NCBI GenBank assembly: GCA_029582265.1
Contig: CM055823.1
Coordinates: forward strand, 10,142,821-10,206,820
From: Zoroaster sp. YZ-2022
Lineage: Eukaryota > Echinodermata > Asteroidea > Forcipulatida > Zoroasteridae
Direction of reading: 5' to 3'
DNA: 64,000 bases
A program made the position numbers and the translations under genes. This document shows positions 35,116 through 48,460 of this stretch, piece after piece. A model generated the notes under the pieces. That model did not search any database and was not told the DNA's origin. It was given only the letters and a program-made list of their open reading frames with translations. The first letter of the stretch is position 1, and every line of letters begins with the position of its first letter.

Positions 35116-35118
35116 TAT

Positions 35119-35166
<48 letters not shown>
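34771..35166 (+). repeat. Compound microsatellite (ATT, poly-T, TGTA, TG)
   Basis: ATT runs at 34771-34791 and 34917-34933, poly-T at 34804-34823, then (TGTA)n and (TG)n at 34934-35027, and ATT runs again to 35166. The phrase 'tctcgatgttacattagccc' occurs twice (34734 and 34874), so part of this is a ~140-bp tandem duplication. Confidence 0.93.
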
Positions 35167-35168
<2 letters not shown>

Positions 35169-35356
35169 TCGCATTAGCACAGCATGAAAAGAAAGATCTT
35201 GTTTTCCTTTCTGCCGGTTACATCTCGAGTCAAGCTACGTCCGTAGCCTTAGATCTCAGTGTCTTTCCTGAATCCTTGCTGTCCCTAAGAGTGCCGCCTT
35301 CTGTAGTAATTCTACTCTAACAGATGTTCCTATCTCCTTGAGATGTTTCTCCAACG
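35167..35356 (-). mobile_element. 5'-truncated 3' end of the same non-LTR element family
   Basis: The reverse complement of 35167-35356 matches 33845-34029 (gaaacatctcaaggagatag ... ggcggcactcttagggacag ... atgctgtgctaatgcgaaa). On its 3' side it joins an ATT/AAT run and on its 5' side gcattattatta, so it sits inside a TAA-type repeat. The matching 3' end fixes the boundary of the element family. Confidence 0.88.
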
Positions 35357-35370
35357 CATTATTATTATTA

Positions 35371-36549
35371 GGTGTTCGGGTATGTACCGAAACACCTATT
35401 ATTTTATTCGGTTTTTTTTTTTAGGTGTTCGGGTATGTGTGCCAGAAACACCTATTGTTTTGTTCGTTTTTTTACTTCTTCTTCTTCTTCTCCCCATGAC
35501 TGTCCGGTAACAAACACATACTTGCAAACTTCACATGAACTTGAAACTTGGCATGTACTTAGAACTTAACAAGTAGATGAAACACGAGTTGTGAGTGACC
35601 CCAATTTGACCTTACTTCCTATCCAAACCGGAAGTCAAAGTTTAATATTTAAAAATATCATATCTCAACAACCACAAGAGTTAAATTCACAATTTTTGTA
35701 CCATTGTACAGATCGTGAATTGTCAAAAAATATTTACAAAAAGGTGACCCCAATTTGACCTTACTTCCTGTCCAAACCGGAAGTCAAAGTTTAATATTTA
35801 AAAAAATCGTATCTCAACAACCACAATAGGTAAATTAACATTTTTTGCACCATTGTACAGATTGTTAATTGTCAAAAAATATTTACACAAAGGTGACCCC
35901 AATTTGACCTTACTTCCTGTCCAAACCGGAAGTCAAAGTTTAATATTTAAAAAAATCGTATCTCAACAACCACAATAGGTAAATTAACATTTTTTGCACC
36001 ATTGTACAGATCGTTAATTGTCAAAAAATATTTACAAAAGGTGACCCCAATTTGACCTTACTTCCCGTCCAAACCGGAAGCCAAAGTTTAATATTTAAAA
36101 AAAAATCATATTTCAACAACCACAAGAGGTAAATTCACAATTTTTGTACTATTGTACAGATCGTTAATTGTCAAAAAATATTTACAAAAAGGTGACCCCA
36201 ATTTGACCTCACTTCCTGTCCAAACCGGAAGTCAAAGTTTAATATTTAAAAATAATCATATTTCAACCACAAGAGGTAAATTCAAAAATTTTGTACCATT
36301 GTACAGATCTTTAATTGTCAAAACAATTTTACACAAAGGTGACCCCAATTTGACCTTTACTTCCTGTCTAAACTGGAAGTCAAAGTTTCATATTTAAAAC
36401 AAAATCTTCCACAAGAGGTAAATTCACAATCTTTGCACCATTGTACAGATCGTTATTTGTCAAAACAATTTTACACAAAGGTGACCCCAATTTGACCTTT
36501 ACTTCCTCCCGAATACCTAGAGTTTGTGTAAACAAACTCGAATCTCTAG
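35371..36549 (+). mobile_element. Helentron/HINE-like element, chain copy B
   Basis: It has two head hairpins in a row (aggtgttcgggtatgtaccg aaacacct at 35371, and again at 35423), then a short TTC run and the conserved leader (ctgtccggtaacaaacacat, gaacttgaaacttggcatg). Six 148-bp units follow (35600-36490). The end has cccgaatacct, hairpin agtttgt/acaaact and CTAG at 36546-36549. The next element's head begins two bases later, at 36552. No coding capacity. Confidence 0.8.
35600..36490 (+). repeat. ~148-bp tandem units of copy B (six)
   Basis: The word ccggaagtcaaagtttaa (with small changes) recurs at about 35626, 35776, 35925, 36076, 36224 and 36372. The last two units are the most divergent. 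Confidence 0.92.
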
Positions 36550-36551
36550 TT

Positions 36552-39500
36552 AGGTGTTCGAAAGCGCAGCGCGAACACCTATTGTTTTTGTACTGTTTTT
36601 TTTTTTTTTTACTTCTTAATCTCAGTGGCGACTGTCCGGCAACAAAGGCATCCTTGCAAAGCATTTACAGCCTTCAAACTTAACACATGAACAGAACATA
36701 ACAAGCTGACGAAACCGTTTTCTGTGACGTCATGATTACGTCATCAGGTGTCGAATTACGCTAAAAAGTAAAATATTTAAAACGTTTCATATACGTTGCA
36801 TGAATAAATTAAACGTTGCATGAATAAATTAAAGATCGTTTTGCGCCGCAAGGCAACAGCGCTGAAACTTACACACGCTAACAGCGTCGATCTCGAATGT
36901 ACATGTAAATACAATGTAACCAAATATCGTGTACTACACGATATTTGGTTACAATGAGCTCATGTACAATCGAGATCGACCTGTTTCCGTATATGTGTTG
37001 CCCGTGGATCGCCAATACGGTCATAAAGAGTAAGTATCTTTTTGATAGGTTACTTTTTTGATAGGTTACTTTAAGTTACTTTTTGATAGGATTTCCTGTA
37101 TTTATCTTCGTGTTTTTATACAAGAAAAAACATTTTTTAAGCTGTCCATTCGTCGTTGCATTGTGCCTGTTTAACTAACAATAACATGGCTAACGTTAGT
37201 TAGGCCTACATGAACATACTTTGGACAGTAAACAACTAACAAAATATGAACAGATGTCACCAAAATGTATTTAGAATATAAATAAGGATAGGAAAATTCA
37301 GTTAAGGTTATGGTAATTTTTAGTAGAAATTTTATGCCATATATTTTGTAATTTTTGTTTTCTCCAAAAATCTTCAGTTTGTGCACAAATTAAATAGGTA
37401 GCCTAGTGATTGTTTAGTGCACTTTTCCTTAATTTTGTACCCTTCTCAGATACAAAACTTACATAGACAATTATTTCTCAGGAAAATGCACAATATTCAT
37501 GACACAATACATGTACTTGTAGGTATTGCTCCCTGAGGCCTCTCTCACTAGACATCTCTCACTATCACATGGAATTATAAGTATAGTGAGTATATGTGAC
37601 TCGGCAATTTCCTTAAATACCTTTCTCTTTTGATGTGAGTTTCATGCGAGAACATTTCTTTAATTTATTACACATTGTCAAGAATAATTGTGCAATTTTG
37701 AAAACAAATCAATGCCATTTTAAATTTTAATGGTCCAGCTACTCCAAAATTATACACTATTTTCCCCATTCACATAAATTAGAACTTATCTGAATTTTCA
37801 AATACTTTATTCTTGGTCCATGTACTCATAACACCTTCCTATTATTTTTTTTACAGCATGTTCACTGTGACATATTATTTTCCTCATTCACATAAATTAG
37901 AACTTCTCTGAAATTTCTCTGCAATGATAAATCAAAGAATGTAAAAAAAAAGAAAAAAAAAACCCAAATGTGTTGGTTCATCACCAGTGGCAGGACATGC
38001 CATCACCAAGAACTTGGGAAGGGGCAGACATTTTCATGCGAGAACATTTCTTTAATTTATTACACATTGTCAAGAATAATTGTGTGCAATTTTGAAAACA
38101 AACCAATGCCATTTTCAATTTTAATGGTCCAGCTACTCCAAAATGATACACTATTTTCCCCATCCACATAAATTAGAACTTATCTGAATTTTCAAATACT
38201 TTATTCTTGGTCCATGTACTTATAACACCTTCCTATTATTTTGTTTACAGCATGTTCACTGTGACATATTATTTTCGTCATTCACATAAATTAGAACTTC
38301 TCTGAAATTTCTCTGCAATGATAAACCAAAGAATGTAAAAAAAGAATAAAAACCCAAATGTGTTGGTTCATCACCAGTGGCAGGACATGCCATCACCAAG
38401 AACTTGGGGAGGGGCAGACATTTTATTCCAAATTACCAATTCAATGACATACAGAGAGTACATTTATTATAAATGCAGATTGATTCTGTTTTCTTGTCAA
38501 CAAAGGATGGGTTCATTTACACTGAAGTAAATTTACTTGTTACATGTGTCAGACCATGTACACTCATTTCTAGATTGGTTACAAGTAGGTTAAACAGGTC
38601 AACAAAGTGGGGGAAGGAAATGTGTAACCACAAAAGTCAAATCATAAAACCCAACAGACAGTTAAAATAAATATGTATTTCATTGTTTTATTAGCAATTA
38701 CAAGCACCCATACAACTCTTTGGTTATTTCAATGTCTAACAATTTATGTACAAAATGGCATCTGATCTTTAGGTTGTAATTCTGTAGTATGGATGCAGCT
38801 ACAGACATTTTGCCAATCATGTGTACAACCTTGAAAATGTAAAAATCAATGTAGAATTTGTTTTCAAATTTTTATTAATTTTTTTAAATATTATTTGCAG
38901 TATAGGTGGAAACAAAGACAGGTTAACAATAAGGAGATTGTTCACAATAGGTTCACAATAAGGAGATGCTTGATTACAGTGTGACTATCATTGTCAATTT
39001 ATCATTATATTTTTGTTATAAACTTAACCTGAAAGTGAAGTATATTATAAATAAAGACTAAATTTATTTTTGTACAAGAATTAATACCAAGAGATAAATA
39101 CCAATGTTGGCTTCATTTAAATCTAAAATTGAAAGTTTTTCCATAAACAAAGTGAAAAGGGCAACCAATTATCAGATTTGATCTGGTGGATATATATTCC
39201 GTTTTCTTGTCAACAAAGGATCATGGTTGGGTTCATTTACACTGAAGTCATTTTACTTGTTACATGTGTAAGACCATGTACACTCATTTCTAGATTGGTT
39301 ACAAGTAGGTTAAACAGGTCAACAAAGTGGTTGCAATTGATTGTGGGGAGGAAGTGTGTAACCACAAAAGTCAAGTCATGAAATCCAACAGAGAGTTAAA
39401 ATAAATATGTATTTCATTGCTGTATTAGCAATTTACAAGCACTCATACAACTATTTGATTATTTCAATGTCTAACAATTTATGTACAAAATGGCATCTGA

Positions 39501-40917
39501 TCTTTAGGTTGTAATTCTGTAGTATTGATGCAGCTACAGACATTTTGCCAATCATGTGTAGAACCTTGAAAATGTAAAAATCAATGTAGAATTTGTTTTT
39601 AAATTTTATACATTATTTTTAAATTATTTGCAGTACAGGTGTAAACAAAGACAGTTTATAAGCATGTCACAATAAGGAGATGCTTGATTACAGTGTCACT
39701 ATCGTGTCAATTGATCATTATATTTTTGTTATAAACTTTACCTGAAAGTAAATAAAGTATAAATTTATTTTTATACAAGACTTAATACCAAGAGATAAAT
39801 ACCAATGTTGGCTTTATTTAAATCTAAAATTGAAAAGTGTTTCCATAAACAAAGTGAAAAGGGCAACCAATTATCAGATTTGATCCAGTGGATATAATTA
39901 CATTTAATTTTGTTTAAATTGGGAATTATTTACTTTTTGACAAAAACTCTTCTGCGGGGGGCAATGGAAGATAGAAAGCACGGATGCAAGCTTTCTTCCA
40001 ACTTTATCATGTAGTAGTGATAAGCTTGTTTTCTAATGAAAGCCTAATTAGCTGAAGGAAAGTAAAGGGGAAATATTTATATGGTCTTCCCTGCTTCAGT
40101 GTCTTCAGTAACCCCTGACTGCCCCAAACAATTTAACCCACACTTCCTGCTCTTTGAATTTGCAGCCAAGTTTAATCCAGTTACTATACATGTAGTCCCC
40201 TTCTATCCTAAATCAACTTTGTGACTTTATGCCTATAATAACGTTGAATAGGTTGATCTGGCTACCTACAACCCTGGCAAACTATTTTCATATGAGTGAT
40301 TTTTAATGTTGATTTATCATCTAGCATGGTTTTGGAAAAGCATGTGTTGGGCTAGTGTCAATATTTAAAATAAAAACATTGTGTTCCAAGTCACACTTGT
40401 TAATTTCTAATTTACTGCTTAAATCTCACAACATTTCCAAGTTCAACAGCCAATATCTCAAGAACTAAATGACCTATTAGAAAACAAAAAACACAATTGA
40501 ATTCCTTACATTAATAGCTTGTAATTCTTGTGATTCTTGAGTTACCATAAATGCTTGCCAATGGTCTAATTAGTGGCACACAAAGTAACGATTTTATTAA
40601 TTTTAAAAGGTCATTTCTCATAGCTTCAATTTAATGTATAAGTTGACTTATATGTTATTTTTCATAATCATGAGGAGGTCATATATAACTTTCAAACCAC
40701 CTAATGTGACCTTTACTTCCTGTCCAAACAGGAAGTTCAAATTCAACACATTCTAACATAAAATTGATATGTCTTTTGAATATGAAATTGATATTGTTAT
40801 TATAAAAGATGCCAAACCCTTGGAAAATATGATATTGACATCATCAATGATAATTTGATTGAACCGGAAGTAGACTCGAACACCGTGTGTTTGTTCTAAC
40901 AAACACTTAAGCTCTAG
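36552..40917 (+). mobile_element. Long Helentron-like element, chain copy C
   Basis: The head aggtgttcgaaagcgcagcg cgaacacct forms a hairpin. The body from 36990 to about 37920 is colinear with copy A at 16755-17700 (ggatcgccaa..cggtcataaa, gaacatactttggacagtaaacaac, atgcacaatattcatgac). The end has ctcgaacacc, hairpin gtgtttgt/acaaacac and CTAG at 40914-40917. It contains a ~385-bp tandem duplication (37648-38033 and 38034-38424) and a ~720-bp one (about 38470-39190 and 39193-39905). Only one degenerate 148-type unit is visible (40705-40760). No protein-coding frame of note. Confidence 0.78.
36886..36980. repeat. Large palindrome in copy C
   Basis: The core 36915-36953 is a perfect inverted repeat, with arms of 19 bases (TGTAACCAAATATCGTGTA) around one central base. 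The outer arms GTCGATCTCG (36886-36895) and CGAGATCGAC (36971-36980) also pair, with tgtacatg/catgtaca between. It could form a cruciform. Copy A does not have it at the matching place. Confidence 0.95.
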
Positions 40918-40919
40918 TG

Positions 40920-40952
<33 letters not shown>

Positions 40953-42111
40953 CTTCTTCTCCCCAATAACTGTCCGGTAACAAACACATACTTACAAACT
41001 TCACATGAACTTGAAACTTGGCATGTACTTAGAACTTAACAAGCAGATGAAACACGAGTTGTGAGTGAACCCAATTTGACCTTACTTGCTGTCCAAACCG
41101 GAAGTCAAAATTTAATATTTAAAAAAATCATATCTCAACAACCACAAAAGGTAAATTCACAATTTTTTGTACCATTGTACAGATCGTTAATTGTCAAAAA
41201 TATTTACAAAAAGGTGACCCCAATTTGACCTTACTTCCTGTCCAAACCGGAAGTCAAAGTTTAATATTTAAAAAAATCATATCTCAACAACCACAAGAGG
41301 TAAATTCACAATTTTTGTACCATTGTACAGATCGTTAATTGTCAAAAATATTTACAAAAAAGTGACCCCAATTTGACCTTACTTCCTGTCCAAACCGGAA
41401 GTCAAAGTTTAATATTTAAAACAATCATATCTCAACAACCACAAGAGGTAAATTCACAATTTTTGTACAGACCGTTAATTGTCAAAAAATATTTTTTAAA
41501 AGGTGACCCCAATTTGACCTTACTTCCTGTCCAAACCGTAAGTCATAGTTTTATATTTAATAAATAATCATATCTCAACAACCTCAATATTTAAATTCAC
41601 TATTTTTGCACCTTTGTTCTGATTGTTAATTGTCAAAAAGATGACCCCAATTTGACCTTTATTTCCTGTCCAAACCGGAAGTCAAAGTTTAATATTTAAT
41701 TTTTTTTTACAACCACAAGGGGTAAATTCACAATTTTTGTACCATTGTACAGATCGTTAATTATTGAAAAAAAATATTTACAAAAAGGTGACCCCAATTT
41801 GTCCTTACTTCCTGTCCAAACCGGAAGTCAAAGTTTAATATTTAAAAAATCATATCTCAACAACCACAAGAGGTAAATTCACATTTTGCACCATTGTATA
41901 AAGATTGTTAATTGTCAAAATAATATTTACACAAAGGTGACCCCAATTTGACCTTACTTCCTGTCCAAACCGGAAGTCAAAGTTTAATATTTAAAATCAA
42001 ATCTGTACAGATTGTTAATTGTCAAAACAATTTTACACAAAGGTGACTCAATTTGACCTTACTTCGACCCGAACACCTAGTTTTGTGTCAAAACAAACTC
42101 GGAATATCTAG
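40918..42111 (+). mobile_element. Helentron/HINE-like element, chain copy D
   Basis: It starts right at the CTAG-T end of copy C, without a head hairpin, at the (TTC)n and leader (ctgtccggtaacaaacacat). Seven 148-bp units run from 41060 to 42060. The end is gacccgaacacctag, hairpin gttttgtgtcaaaacaaac and CTAG at 42108-42111. Confidence 0.8.
41060..42060 (+). repeat. ~148-bp tandem units of copy D (seven)
   Basis: Unit cores at about 41099, 41248, 41396, 41539, 41676, 41819 and 41969. The unit near 41640 is shortened. Confidence 0.92.
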
Positions 42112-45100
42112 TTTACTTCTTCTCCCCGGATGACTGTCCGGTAACAAACACATACTTGCAAACTTCACATGAACTTGAAACTTGGCATGTACTTAGAACT
42201 TAACAAGTAGATGAAACACGAGTTGTGAGTGACCCAATTTGACCTATATTTCCTGTCCAAACCGGAAGTCAAAGTTTAATATTTAAAAAATCATATCTCA
42301 ACAACCACAAGAGGTAAATTCACAATTTTGTACCATTGTACAGATCGTTAATTGTCAAAAATATTTACACAAAGGTGACCCCAATTTGACCTTACTTCCT
42401 GTCCAAACCGGAAGTCAAAGTTTAATATTTAAAAAAATCATATCTCAACAACCACAAGAGGTAAATTCACAATTTTGCTGCCATTGTACAGATTGTTAAT
42501 TGTCCAAAAATATTTACAAAAGGTGACCCCAATTTGACCTTACTTCCTGTCCAAACCGGAAGTCAAAGTTTAAAATTTAAAAAAATCATCTCAACAACCA
42601 CAAGAGGTAAATTCACAATTTTGTACCATTGTACAGATCGTTAATTGTCAAAAATATTTACAAAAGGTGACCCCAATTTGACCTTACTTCCTGTCCAAAC
42701 CGGAAGTCAAGTTTAATATTTAAAAAAATCATATCTCAACAACCACAAGAGGTAAATTCACCAACCTTTTGACACCATTGTACAGATCGTTAATTGTCGA
42801 AAAATATTTACAAAAGGTGACCCCAATTTGACCTTACTTCCTGTCCAAACCGGAAGTCAAAGTTTAATATTTAAAAATCATATCTAACAACCACAAAGAG
42901 GTAAATTCACAATTTTTGTACCATTGTACAGATCATTAATTGTCAAAATAATATTTACAAAAAGTGACCCCATTTGACCTTACTTCCTGTCCAAACCGGA
43001 AGTCAAAGTTTAATATTTAAAAAATCATATCTCAACAACCACAAGAGGTAAATTCACAATTTTGCACCATTGTACAGATCGTTAATTGTCCAAAATATTT
43101 AGACAAAGGTGACCTCAATTTGACCTTACTTCCTGTCCAAACCGGAAGTCAAAGTTTAATATTTAAAAAAATCATATCTCAACAACCACAAGAGGTAAAT
43201 TCACAATTTTTGCACCATTGTACAGATCGTTAATTGTCAAAAAATATTGACAAAATGACCCAATTTGACCTTACTTCCTGTCCAAACCGGAAGTCAAAGT
43301 TTAATATTTAAAAATCATATCTCAACAACCACAAGAGGTAAATTGACATTTTTGTACCATTGTACAGATTGTTAATTGTCGAAAAATATTTACACAAAAT
43401 GACCTAATTTGACCTTACTTCCTGTCCAAACCGGAAGTCAAAGTTTAATATTTAAAAAAATCGTATCTCAACAACCACAAGAGGTAAATTCACATTTTTG
43501 TACCATTGGCCAGATTGTTAATTGTGTCAAAAATATTTACAAAAAGGTGACCCCAATTTGACCCGATTTACTTCCTGTCCAAACCGGAAGTCAAAGTTTA
43601 ATATTTTAAAAAATCATATCTCAACAACCACAAGAGGTAAATTCACAATTTTGTACCATTGTACAGATCGTTAATTGTCAAAATATTTACAAAAGTTGAC
43701 CCCTAATTTGACCTTACTTCCTGTCCAAACCGGAAGTCAAAGTTTAATATTAAAAAATCATATCTCAACAACCACAAGAGGCAATTCACAATTTTTGCAC
43801 CATTGTACAGATCGTTAATTGTCTAAAAATATTTACAAAATGTGACCCCAATTTGACCTTACTTCCTGTCCAAACCGAAGTCAAAGTTTAATATTTAAAA
43901 AATCATATCTCAACAACCACAAGAGGTAAATTCACAATTTTTGCCATTGTATAGATCGTTAATTGTCAAAAAATATTTACAAAAGGTGACCCCAATTTGA
44001 CCTTACTTCCTGTCCAAACCGGAAGTCAAAGTTTAATATTTAAAAAATCATATCTCAACAACCACAAGAGGTAAATTCACAATTTTTGTACCATTGTACA
44101 GATTGTTAATGGTCAAAACAATTTTACAAAAAGGTGACCCCAATTTGACCTTACTTCCTGTCCAAACCAGAAGTCAAAGTTTAATATTTAAAAAATCATA
44201 TCTCAACAACCACAAGAGGTAAATTCACAATTTTTGCACCATTGTACAGATTGTTAATGGTCAAAAATATTTACACAAAGTGACCCCAATTTGACCTTAC
44301 TTCCTGTCCAAACCGGAAGTCAAAGTTTAATATTTAAAAAAAATCATATCTCAACAACCACAAGAGGAAAATTTCCATTTGTGGTACCATTGTATAGATT
44401 GTTAATTTTCGAAAAATTTTTACAAAAAGTTGACCCCATTTGACCTTTACTTCCTGTCCAAACCGGAAGTCAAGTTTACATATTTAAACAAAATCACATA
44501 TCTCAACAACCACAAGAGGTAAATTGACATTTTTGTACCATTGTACAGATTAATGGTGTCAGAAAATATTTACAAAATGTGTGACCCCAATTTGACCTGT
44601 ACCTTCTGTCCAAACCGGAAGTCAAAGTTTAATATTTAAAAATCATATCCTCAACAACCTAACAAGAGGTACAATTCACAATTTTTGTACCACATTGTAC
44701 AGGTCGTTAATTGTCACAAAATATTTTACAAAAAGTTGACCCTGAATTTGACCTTACTTCCTGTCCAAACCGGAGTCAAAGTTTAATATTTAAAAAATCA
44801 TATCTCAACAACCACAAGAGATAAATTCTAAATTTTGCACTATTATATAGATTGTTAATTGTCGAAAAATATTTACACAAGGTGACCCCAATTTGTGACC
44901 TTACTTCCTGTCCAAACCGGAAATCAAAGTTTAATATTTAAAAAATCATATTTCAACATACCACAGGAGGTAACTTCACAATTTTGTACCATTGGCATAC
45001 TGATCGTTAATTGTCAAAAAGTATTTACAACAAAGGTGACCCCAATTTTGACCTTTACATCTCCGAACACCTCAGGTTTGTGTCAAGACAAAGCTCAGAT
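42112..45100 (+). mobile_element. Helentron/HINE-like element, chain copy E
   Basis: It begins directly after copy D's CTAG, again without a head hairpin, with ttacttcttctcc and the leader. It then carries the longest array, about 19 units (42230-45060). The end (ctccgaacacctcaggtttg tgtcaagacaaa) is recognisable but eroded, and runs into the ATT microsatellite at 45103. Confidence 0.75.
42230..45060 (+). repeat. ~148-bp tandem units of copy E (about 19)
   Basis: The unit is as in the other copies. Within the array the units are very alike up to about 44350, after which single-base insertions become frequent. Confidence 0.92.
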
Positions 45101-45102
45101 CT

Positions 45103-45575
<473 letters not shown>

Positions 45576-47705
45576 AGTGGTAATCTTTTTTGTCAACCAC
45601 AGAAAATGTGTGATTATACATCTACGCGGTTAATGGAACCGGACGGAATTTCCAATATACAAAGAATATGGTGGCTAAGAGAGCCCTTACAAATCGGGCA
45701 AACGTTCCTTACCCCCTATATGAAAAGTTATTTAAAAAACACAGCACGGCGGAATTCAAATCCAGTCCAGCAATTTTGGTTTGCAATTGTACAAAAAGGA
45801 TCGCTAAAAATGCTTTCATGGTCTGAGGCATACCACGTGGATACCAGAAGCCGCAGATCTAGACATTTGGCCTTGACCTATACTCTTTTTCCTGCGAAGG
45901 CTCTTCCCATCCCTCTCTCTCTGTTAACTCTGAGCCTATATGTTGGGGATACTCGTCAGATTGTTTATGTGTGTTGTTGTTTGTTACACACTTTCCTCAA
46001 GCATCATTTCCATGCCTGATAGATTGTCGATGGGTTCAATTGGCTCGTGATGACGGCATACATAGTAGAAAAGTCACCCGGTGTAATCAGAAAAAGACCT
46101 CAGTTTTCGATCTCTGCTTCAGTCTTTCTTACTCCTTAACCTTTCTGACCTGCGATTACTCCATAATATGGGACCTTGGCCAGATGATGTTACGTATTAG
46201 ACCGGGTGTAATTGCTGGCAATCGCCTGAGAGACATTTAATCTCCTAGAAGGCTTTAGTGTGAAATTCAGGTTGGACAGAAATGATCTATCCCTGCATAT
46301 CTTTCAATTTGATATTTGGAATAGTAGGAAGCTAATTGTTTGTGCAAAGTCCAGGCTTCATTGTTGTCGGCATACAATTCTCTTTGATGTTCAGTTCATA
46401 ACATCTCCAAAGAGAAACGAGAACATGACAGTTGTTGATTTTCTATCAGACAATACATCGCCTTTCCGTTTTTAAAGACAATTTAAGTAATAGATCTCAA
46501 TACCATACCGGTAGTGCTCAAATATCACAATTTACAATCAGCAGTCCTGAAGATGGGAAGATATATTATGCATCTTCCTGCTATATATCATACAAAGAGT
46601 CTCCTCAAGCCCTAAATAAGAACTTACCAGACAAAATATTAAGACAAAAAGGCTGGTGCTGGAACCCGAGCAGAAGAGATGAGATTGATGAAAGCATCCT
46701 CAGGTCACATGAGGACGAGTATGCACGCTAATTTCCGATTATCCCTAACCGTCCTGGGGCACAACTTTTTCTAATTATCTACGATAATGGCATCAACTCG
46801 GCTGTGTGTCTGGTTCATTTCAGGTGATGACTGTGAAGTAGCTAACGCTACAGACTGCCATTCGATTTCTAACCTGCTCATTTAAAAAATTAAAACACCT
46901 GTCGCAATCTCTTTCTGTTCAAGCAGTAAATTTAGCATCGGAGTCTATTCACATACATTTGCACTATGGACATATAAACACAGAATGTGTTTGGAAACGT
47001 TGCTTTAGGCGTCGATAGCTACTCAAAAGCAATTTGCCTCAACCCTTCGTGGTCCAAGACCTGTTCGTATGACTGAATAATCCTTACAAATTTGCGGGAA
47101 GAAAAAATCAATGCTAGATGAAGTTATCAACTCGTCAAAACATTGTGTCCAACGAAGTCTGTCCTTTTGAATCTATTAATATGCCCAAAACATGTAATAA
47201 GCTTCAGATATTTGATGTGCCCTGGCAAAAGCTTAAAGCATTTTGGGATTAAATGAATATAATTATAAGAATCGATATTATAAAGCGGTAGATCTGACAG
47301 ACCATAACACTGAACACATTGATTAATTGATACTTAAACAACTGATTTCATTTGTAAAGGGTAACAGTGTTATAAATTGAGCATAATTGAATGCAACTGT
47401 CCGAATTAATATGACACTGATCTGGCCTGTCAATCAAACAGTGATTGACGAGATAGTTATATATCCTTAATCTGACAACGCGTGCTATCCTCACCAAACT
47501 AACTTCCAATGGTATGTCGTCCATTTTGTATCCACTTTTTGCCCATAGTGAAACGCTGCCATTGCATTATGGGTATAGTCGGGCTTTGTATCTACATCCA
47601 GTGTGGGAAAGCTATTTGATCTACCACTATTGTGTTTATTCCATATCATTACATCATTACAGTGCCATTGTCAATCTCATCAAATTATACATTTGGGGAA
47701 AAGTT
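45576..47705. other. Unexplained DNA
   Basis: Bases 45588-45690 are a copy of the repeat at 27625-27760 (tatggtggctaagag). The rest contains frames up to about 100 codons (for example 46432-46731) with no domain I recognise and no paired splice sites. Bases 47478-47510 (cgcgtgctatcctcaccaaactaacttcc) resemble 34607-34630, so another dispersed repeat is likely. Confidence 0.4.
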
Positions 47706-48205
47706 NNNNNNNNNNNNNNNNNNNNNNNNNNNNNNNNNNNNNNNNNNNNNNNNNNNNNNNNNNNNNNNNNNNNNNNNNNNNNNNNNNNNNNNNNNNNNNN
47801 NNNNNNNNNNNNNNNNNNNNNNNNNNNNNNNNNNNNNNNNNNNNNNNNNNNNNNNNNNNNNNNNNNNNNNNNNNNNNNNNNNNNNNNNNNNNNNNNNNNN
47901 NNNNNNNNNNNNNNNNNNNNNNNNNNNNNNNNNNNNNNNNNNNNNNNNNNNNNNNNNNNNNNNNNNNNNNNNNNNNNNNNNNNNNNNNNNNNNNNNNNNN
48001 NNNNNNNNNNNNNNNNNNNNNNNNNNNNNNNNNNNNNNNNNNNNNNNNNNNNNNNNNNNNNNNNNNNNNNNNNNNNNNNNNNNNNNNNNNNNNNNNNNNN
48101 NNNNNNNNNNNNNNNNNNNNNNNNNNNNNNNNNNNNNNNNNNNNNNNNNNNNNNNNNNNNNNNNNNNNNNNNNNNNNNNNNNNNNNNNNNNNNNNNNNNN
48201 NNNNN
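47706..48205. other. Assembly gap, 500 N
   Basis: Exactly 500 N, a placeholder like the one at 25811-26310. Confidence 0.99.
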
Positions 48206-48460
48206 ACTCCCCAAAACGTTGGCAATTTGGGGCCAACGGTTAGGGGGGAGACCACACTAAAAAAAATCCCGGTCAAATGTAGTGCTGCGGGATTTTAAAT
48301 ATTTCCATGTATTCACGGGTACCGTATTTTCATAACTGGAAATGAATCTACGGTTAACGTATTATTTACGGTGTTTAAAGCAGTTAAGGTTGAAACGTCC
48401 ACGGGATGCTGCATTAATCGATGGAACAAACAAACGAACAAAAATTTGACACGTATATAT

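Noticed and set aside
34879..35320. Frames with CVCV, YYY and LLL runs
   Set aside because: They translate the TG and ATT microsatellites and the antisense end of a retroelement.
46432..46731. 99-codon plus-strand frame
   Set aside because: No recognisable domain, no conserved paralogue in the window and no splice sites of quality.
46820..46860. Possible EGF exon start (gatgactgtgaagtagc)
   Set aside because: Only two cysteines fit and a stop follows within about 17 codons.
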